Below, in pieces: positions 60,011 through 64,000 of a DNA stretch of 64,000 nucleotides; within the stretch, counting starts at the first letter, position 1, and each line of letters begins with the position of its first letter. This DNA is from Pseudomonas sp. RIT409 (GTDB lineage: Bacteria; Pseudomonadota; Gammaproteobacteria; Pseudomonadales; Pseudomonadaceae). The stretch is from positions 62,001-126,000 of the forward strand of contig NZ_QARE02000003.1 of NCBI RefSeq assembly GCF_003052515.2, written 5' to 3'. The notes below the pieces were generated by a model. That model saw nothing but the letters and a program-made list of their open reading frames with translations, did no database searches and was not told where the DNA came from. The translations under genes and the position numbers were made by a program.

Positions 60011-60529
60011 TTATAACACGTCAACATGGGAACACTGGCTGCGCTGCCACTGTTTGGGTGAAAGTCCGGCATGTTTGCGAAACGCGCGGGTGAAGTGGGC
60101 TTGATCGGCGAAGCCACATTCGAACGCCACTTCGCACATCGACAGTGACCGTTCAGTTATCAAATGCTGGGCCCGTTCGATGCGCGATTTATGCATCCAC
60201 TCTTGCGGCGACATGCCGGTGGCTTTCTTGAACGCGCGAGAGAAATGGCTTCGGGACAATGAGCAGCGGGATGCGACCTGGGCGATGGACAGTTTCTCCT
60301 CAAAACAGGAGGCGAGAATTTGTTTGGCTTTGCGTTCAAGCCAAGGTGCCAAGGCAGCCTTTTGCGCAGGGGCCGCGCCCTCATCCTCACGGCGAACCGC
60401 TTGCTCCGAGCAACGCGCCATGCCCATCTGAGGCTGGGCTCGGAAAACGGCGCACCCATTGATCTGCAGCATTGGCTGAACAGCCAGTGCGATTGGGTAA
60501 CTTTCCTGTTGCAACACGGCCGTGTTCAT
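60011..60529 (-). CDS. AraC-family transcriptional regulator
   Basis: 172 residues from an ATG with GAGGAGAG upstream. The C-terminal AraC/XylS DNA-binding domain has both helix-turn-helix units: IAQVASRCSLSRSHFSRAFK and MCEVAFECGFADQAHFTRAF, followed by the signature end RKHAGLSPKQWQRSQ. The N-terminal 60 residues are short and unlike a cupin sensor, so it may respond to level rather than ligand, or be a truncated member. Its target is unknown. It is divergent from the RidA-like gene at 60846. Confidence 0.9.
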   Translation of the reverse strand: MNTAVLQQESYPIALAVQPMLQINGCAVFRAQPQMGMARCSEQAVRREDEGAAPAQKAALAPWLERKAKQILASCFEEKLSIAQVASRCSLSRSHFSRAFKKATGMSPQEWMHKSRIERAQHLITERSLSMCEVAFECGFADQAHFTRAFRKHAGLSPKQWQRSQCSHVDVL

Positions 60530-60845
60530 TGTCTCTCCTCGTAGTGCGCGCAGCCGTATCCGTCACCGGGAGGGCATCGGCTTGCATCTGAATCATGAGT
60601 CAGGGGATGCGGTGTTCAGCGACCGCGTCCGCTTCGTAATCCCCCTTTGATCGAGGGCCTTGTGGAGTGGCGGCGGCTAAACGCTCATTCAAGTTAACGG
60701 ATCTACCGACCAATCTTTCGTGCATTTTTGAGCTTCCGGTGGCGCAGAAATGCGCCAGTGAAGTCTTGCCAGCCCTGCTAGCATCCGCTCTCTGTCAACC
60801 GAACCGGCGCACACAAGGCGTCCTACCCGAGCCAGGAGAATGCAA

Positions 60846-61307
60846 TTGGCTGCTTCACGTCCGAATGACCGAAAAACCGCGTACTGGGGCGTTCCTTGGG
60901 AAGCAGGTTATGGCTACCCGCAAGCGCGGCTGGAAGGGAGCGCGATCTATGTGTCCGGCCAGTTCAACCACGATGAAGACGGCAATCTGGTCGCCCCGGC
61001 CCCACTCGACAGCAAGGGCAAACCTCGTGATTTCTCCAAGATGGGAGAGCAGATGCGTACTGCCTACGAAAACATTTCCAAGCTGCTCGCCCTTTACGGC
61101 GCCACGCTCGAGGACGTAGTCGAGGAAACGTTGTATGTGCTGGACATGGATGCGGCATTCGCCGTGGTGGGCAGTGTGCGCAAGGCAGCCTACGGCACCG
61201 AGCACCCGCAGTGCGCAAGCAACATCATTGGGGTGTCCAGGTTGGCGCAGCGTCCGCAATTGGTCGACATCGCGTGCAAGGCCGTCATCGGCTCACGAGC
61301 CGCTTGA
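60846..61307 (+). CDS. RidA/YjgF-family protein
   Basis: 153 residues from TTG 60846. AGGAG ends 7 bases before it but only 1 base before the ATG at 60840, so TTG is the better start. The Rid pattern includes IYVSGQFNHDEDGN, MRTAYENISKLLALYGATLE, VVEETLYVLDM, and the late SNIIGVSRLAQRPQLVDIAC. The usual Arg of RidA (in the 'R.C.eV' region) is not obvious, since the segment reads ASNIIGVSRLA, so it is probably a Rid2-7-type member and not the imine deaminase RidA itself. It is convergent with a LysR gene 22 bases away. Confidence 0.85.
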   Translation: MAASRPNDRKTAYWGVPWEAGYGYPQARLEGSAIYVSGQFNHDEDGNLVAPAPLDSKGKPRDFSKMGEQMRTAYENISKLLALYGATLEDVVEETLYVLDMDAAFAVVGSVRKAAYGTEHPQCASNIIGVSRLAQRPQLVDIACKAVIGSRAA

Positions 61308-61328
61308 GCGAAATTGCGCCCGACGCGA

Positions 61329-62303
61329 CTACACCGGATGGACGAGCTGCCCTTCGATAAGGGGCCTCTGGTTGGCCACCGCAGCGGCGCAGAACGTCAT
61401 GAAGGCCTTTACCCGCCATGACTTGCGAATGTCCTGGTGGGTGAGCAGCCAGAGTTCATCATTGAGATCGGGCACCACCGGGCCGACTCGTCTCAGGCCC
61501 GGGGTCATATCGCCCAGCATGCAGGGCAGGAACCCGAACCCCAGCCCCGCCGCGATCGCTGCGCTGGCCGCCGCGACCGAATCGGTGCGATACGAGATGC
61601 AGTGCGCATCCACTCGGCCGTCGAGGTAGGTGGTGGCCTTCAAATCACGAAGCCCCCCAGAATACGACACCCACGACTGGCCCTCGGCGAAAGTTGCGGA
61701 ACCCGGCGCGCTTCTGGCGTTGCCGTAAGGCGCCCAAGCGATTGTCGCGAGCTTTCGCCCCACCAGGCTCTCCGATGGTTTCTTGGTGGCCCTTACCGCG
61801 ATGTCCGACTCGTCCCGGGCCAGGCTCAGTGTTTGGTTGCCCACCAGCACCTCGATGGTGATTCCTTCGTTGACCGCTTTGAAGTCGGCGATGATGGGGG
61901 TCAGGAAATACAGGAGCAACGAGTCACTGGTGGTGATTCGCAGCTTGCCCAGAAGCCCGTGCCCCGCCCGTGATATGCGTCGGGCGACGCTGACGATGTC
62001 GAGCTCGACGCGTTCGGCCAGAGCACGCAGCTCCGCGCCTTCCGTGGTGAGCATGTAACCCGAGCGCCGATGATCGAACAGGGCGATGCCTAATGTCTTC
62101 TCGAGCTGCGTCACTCGGCGTGAAACAGTGGACACGTTGATCCCGAGCCTCTTGGCAGTGACGGCGCGATTGCCACACTCGCTGAGGGTCTTGATGATGC
62201 GAAGATCGTCCCACGAAAGCTGGTTGACTGCCTCACTCAGGTCCCACTTGGCGTTGCCATGCGTACCCTGCCCCGACGACATACCTTTTGGTGATGATTT
62301 CAC
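61329..62303 (-). CDS. LysR-family transcriptional regulator
   Basis: 324 residues from the GTG at 62303 with GGAAGG upstream; an ATG at 62282 is possible. The helix-turn-helix is NRAVTAKRLGINVSTVSRRV. The effector domain has RITTSDSLLLYFLTPIIADF and GRKLATIAWAPYGNARSAPG, the layout of the LysR group that resembles DsdC/CrgA-like members. It is slightly long through its N-terminal extension. It is convergent with the RidA-like gene, and its target is unknown. Confidence 0.9.
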   Translation of the reverse strand: MKSSPKGMSSGQGTHGNAKWDLSEAVNQLSWDDLRIIKTLSECGNRAVTAKRLGINVSTVSRRVTQLEKTLGIALFDHRRSGYMLTTEGAELRALAERVELDIVSVARRISRAGHGLLGKLRITTSDSLLLYFLTPIIADFKAVNEGITIEVLVGNQTLSLARDESDIAVRATKKPSESLVGRKLATIAWAPYGNARSAPGSATFAEGQSWVSYSGGLRDLKATTYLDGRVDAHCISYRTDSVAAASAAIAAGLGFGFLPCMLGDMTPGLRRVGPVVPDLNDELWLLTHQDIRKSWRVKAFMTFCAAAVANQRPLIEGQLVHPV

Positions 62304-62474
62304 GCCCGACCTTCCAGACCTCTAGTTAGCGCATCATACGAAAAGGCGTGCAGGAGAACCATTCTGAGGGGTGCAAGTACCGTTAGTGATTACTCGTGAG
62401 AACTACCGGACGAATGACATGTTCTAGGATCGGATCGGTAATTCTTGAACCTCCTACAGATAGGAGGCCTTGCT

Positions 62475-63095
62475 ATGAAAAATCTGAAATCAGCAAATAG
62501 CTCACCGTGGAACAAGGGGAAGCTAGTCGGTCAAAAGTCGCCGCTGCGCTTGCGAGATATCTGGGGCATCCGTATCAGGCTGGAGCTTGCTGCGAGGATC
62601 AGGGACCTTGCATTCTTCGATCTGGCGATCGATAGCAAGCTGCGCGCATGCGACTTGACCAAGCTGCGAGTTCGAGATGTCGCGCACGGAGCCCATGTGT
62701 CATCACGTGCCATCGTAATGCAGCAAAAAACTCATCGACCTGTGCAGTTTGAAATCACAGTTCAAACCCGAGCTGCCCTCGAAGCGTGGTTGAATCACGC
62801 CCGGTTGAAGAATGAAGACTTCCTTTTCCCTAGTCGCCAAAGCAACTCTGCACATTTATCGACCCGCCAATATTCGCGCATCGTGAAATCCTGGGTAGCA
62901 TCCATCGCTCTTGATCCGGCGTCATATGGTACTCACTCAATGCGGCGGACCAAAGCATCATTGATTTATCGTCGGACCAAAAATATCAGGGCGGTACAGA
63001 TACTATTGGGGCACACCAAGCTGGAGAGCACCGTCAGGTACCTCGGCATTGAAGTAGACGATGCGCTGGAGATGGCAGAGCAAACAGAGGTATAA
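62475..63095 (+). CDS. Short tyrosine recombinase (phage-integrase family), catalytic domain only
   Basis: 206 residues from the ATG at 62475 with TAGGAGG upstream. All active-site residues are present: Arg57 in KLRACDLTKL, a candidate Lys85, His154-x-x-Arg157 in GTHSMRRTK, His180 in LLGHTKLEST, and Tyr189 in VRYLG. The N-terminal core-binding (SAM-like) domain of XerC/D and phage integrases is missing. Such short recombinases are found near genomic islands and in plasmid-like DNA. It stands near the right end of the accessory region and may have had a part in its assembly. Confidence 0.9.
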   Translation: MKNLKSANSSPWNKGKLVGQKSPLRLRDIWGIRIRLELAARIRDLAFFDLAIDSKLRACDLTKLRVRDVAHGAHVSSRAIVMQQKTHRPVQFEITVQTRAALEAWLNHARLKNEDFLFPSRQSNSAHLSTRQYSRIVKSWVASIALDPASYGTHSMRRTKASLIYRRTKNIRAVQILLGHTKLESTVRYLGIEVDDALEMAEQTEV

Positions 63096-63171
63096 ACAGA
63101 CAGGGACGGTGGCATTAATCGCCGCCGTCTTTGACAGGTCAGATGCTAGGACAAGCATTCATCCTCTACAG

Positions 63172-63403
63172 CTATCCAGTATTTCGTGGAGCTCTATCCA
63201 GGGCAAACGCGAACTCTGGATGAGGGCACTCACAGTGCTCGGTGTGCGGAAAACGCCTGTTCCGCATCCATCAACCCCTGTCCTGCCAAACAACCACGGC
63301 AGACCAATTTACCGTCTGGAATTTGAAACCAAGCGCTCCACTGAAGCAACCTGCGCTCTGTGTCCATGACTTGATCCTCTCGTTCCCGGAGCTTCTTCAA
63401 CAT
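63172..63403 (-). pseudogene. Frameshifted small Cys protein, relative of 59649
   Basis: On the minus strand MLKKLREREDQVMDTERRLL then QWSAWFQIPDGKLVCRGCLA and EQAFSAH align with the W, C-x2-C and QAF..H positions of the 75-aa protein at 59649. The reading stops at TGA soon after. Skipping one C gives EHCECPHPEFAFALDRAPRN and TAG at 63172-63174, with a Cys in the expected place. So it is probably a gene inactivated by a one-base insertion. Confidence 0.45.
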
Positions 63404-63531
63404 ACCCTTTTGCAGCGGCGTGTAAATGCTCAATCGAGTAACTTCGTTTGAGAGTCTCGACAGACTGGCGGCCTACGGCCAAAAGCTGCCAGTCCTGCTC
63501 GTATCAGTTCTAAACGCCATGCAGCGGGATG

Positions 63532-63592
63532 AAAAAAGCCCCGCCCCTACATTGAAGTTCTTGCGTGGAAGAACTCAATGAAGGGGCGAGGC
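63532..63592 (-). terminator. Strong rho-independent terminator of the MFS gene
   Basis: A long stem formed by GCCCCGCCCC (63538-63547) with AGGGGCGAGGC (63582-63592), extended by TTGAAGTTCTT and GAAGAACTCAA around a GCGTG loop. On the minus strand it is followed by a T6 run. It ends the transcript of the transporter gene at 63678. Confidence 0.85.
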
Positions 63593-63677
63593 AAAAGGAG
63601 CATAACTGGAGGATGTCCCCACCAACCGCTCATGAGGAACAGATCGGCTGGTCAGTCGGGCTAACCAACCTTCGACT

Positions 63678-64000
63678 TCAGGCCTGGGCGCTGTGAGGTG
63701 TCTGCTGTTTGGCGACATCCTCGATATTCGCAACCGGCTTGGAGCCACGGATCAATGCCATCACGCACCAGGCGACGATATACGCAGCTCCGCACATTAC
63801 GAACAGGATGTTGTAGCCAGCATTGATGTTACCCAGCAGTTTGAAGTGATCAAGAATCACGCCAACCAGTAGGGGGAACAGTGTCGCACCGAGCGCACCG
63901 GCAAGGCCGCCGATTCCCACGACGGAACCCACCAACTGCTTGGGGAACATGTCGGATGGTGTTGTGAACAGGTTCGCAGACCAACCTTGATGAGCAGCCG
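63678..64000 (-). CDS. MFS sugar-acid/anion:cation symporter (ACS family), C-terminal part cut by window edge
   Basis: The frame is open to the window edge: about 107 residues are visible. AHQGWSANLFTTPSDMFPKQ and GSVVGIGGLAGALGATLFPL (each part of the late conserved region of ExuT/GudP-type hexuronate and glucarate transporters) are followed by the last membrane helix (YNILFVMCGAAYIVAWCVMA) and a charged cytoplasmic tail. The family imports hexuronates, galactonate or glucarate with H+. The substrate cannot be decided from this end. A strong terminator follows its stop. It looks like core-genome sequence, so the accessory region ends before it. Confidence 0.85.
   Translation of the reverse strand, partial: AAHQGWSANLFTTPSDMFPKQLVGSVVGIGGLAGALGATLFPLLVGVILDHFKLLGNINAGYNILFVMCGAAYIVAWCVMALIRGSKPVANIEDVAKQQTPHSAQA

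Noticed and set aside
1..64000. CRISPR arrays, rRNA, tRNA and complete insertion sequences
   Set aside because: No regularly spaced repeats, no rRNA-like stretches, no cloverleaf with conserved TTCGA-type arm and no transposase frame were found by reading; a short or degenerate one could have been missed.

Overview
The window looks like a chromosomal segment of a Pseudomonas (fluorescens/putida-type). The grounds are the high GC content, an H-NS-like protein of the MvaT type, Pseudomonas-style ABC and LysR gene clusters, and an SfnG-type sulfone monooxygenase. No rRNA, tRNA, CRISPR array or complete insertion sequence was found. The species assignment is inference.

Positions 1-23,300 are catabolic DNA read mostly on the + strand. 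A nitrate/taurine-type ABC system is cut by the left edge. It is followed by a LysR gene and a hydroxyacid dehydrogenase / RraA-type aldolase / CitMHS transporter cluster, then a PhyH dioxygenase. From 6.9 to 20.4 kb runs a compact, often translationally coupled cluster: a polar amino acid-type ABC transporter, a three-subunit molybdenum hydroxylase with a CoxG-like protein, a cyclic-amidohydrolase-like enzyme, a DUF1116-AtzH fusion, an AtzE-like amidase and a gamma-glutamyltransferase-like protein. A convergent MarR gene closes it. Two promoters of this cluster share a palindromic operator-like sequence (core GTGGCATGCCAC). I read this as a coordinated pathway for an N-containing, probably cyclic, compound whose identity I cannot name.

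Positions 23,700-35,000 hold organosulfur genes: a LysR gene, dddD (DMSP CoA-transferase/lyase), dddB, dddC, a frameshifted sfnG with a sigma-54-like promoter, a TetR gene, an orphan betaine-type binding protein and an MFS transporter. Together they suggest uptake and cleavage of DMSP and use of the released C3 unit and sulfur.

At 36,140-36,167 there is a very good match to a Xer dif site. Nine GGGNAGGG (KOPS-like) octamers to its left all point toward it, so the replication terminus probably lies here.

Positions 36-63.5 kb form an accessory, island-like region. It contains a degraded DUF6088 gene, a Gabija-like OLD nuclease + UvrD helicase pair with a divergent GIY-YIG nuclease, several unknown genes, a sirtuin, two MbcA/ParS-type proteins (one with a G7-tract frameshift), two Fic proteins, an orphan DUF6088 gene, an extra mvaT-like gene, a truncated umuC, a hybrid histidine kinase, two paralogous XRE regulators, small Cys-rich proteins, an AraC/RidA/LysR group and a short tyrosine recombinase. 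The right edge cuts an MFS sugar-acid transporter gene.
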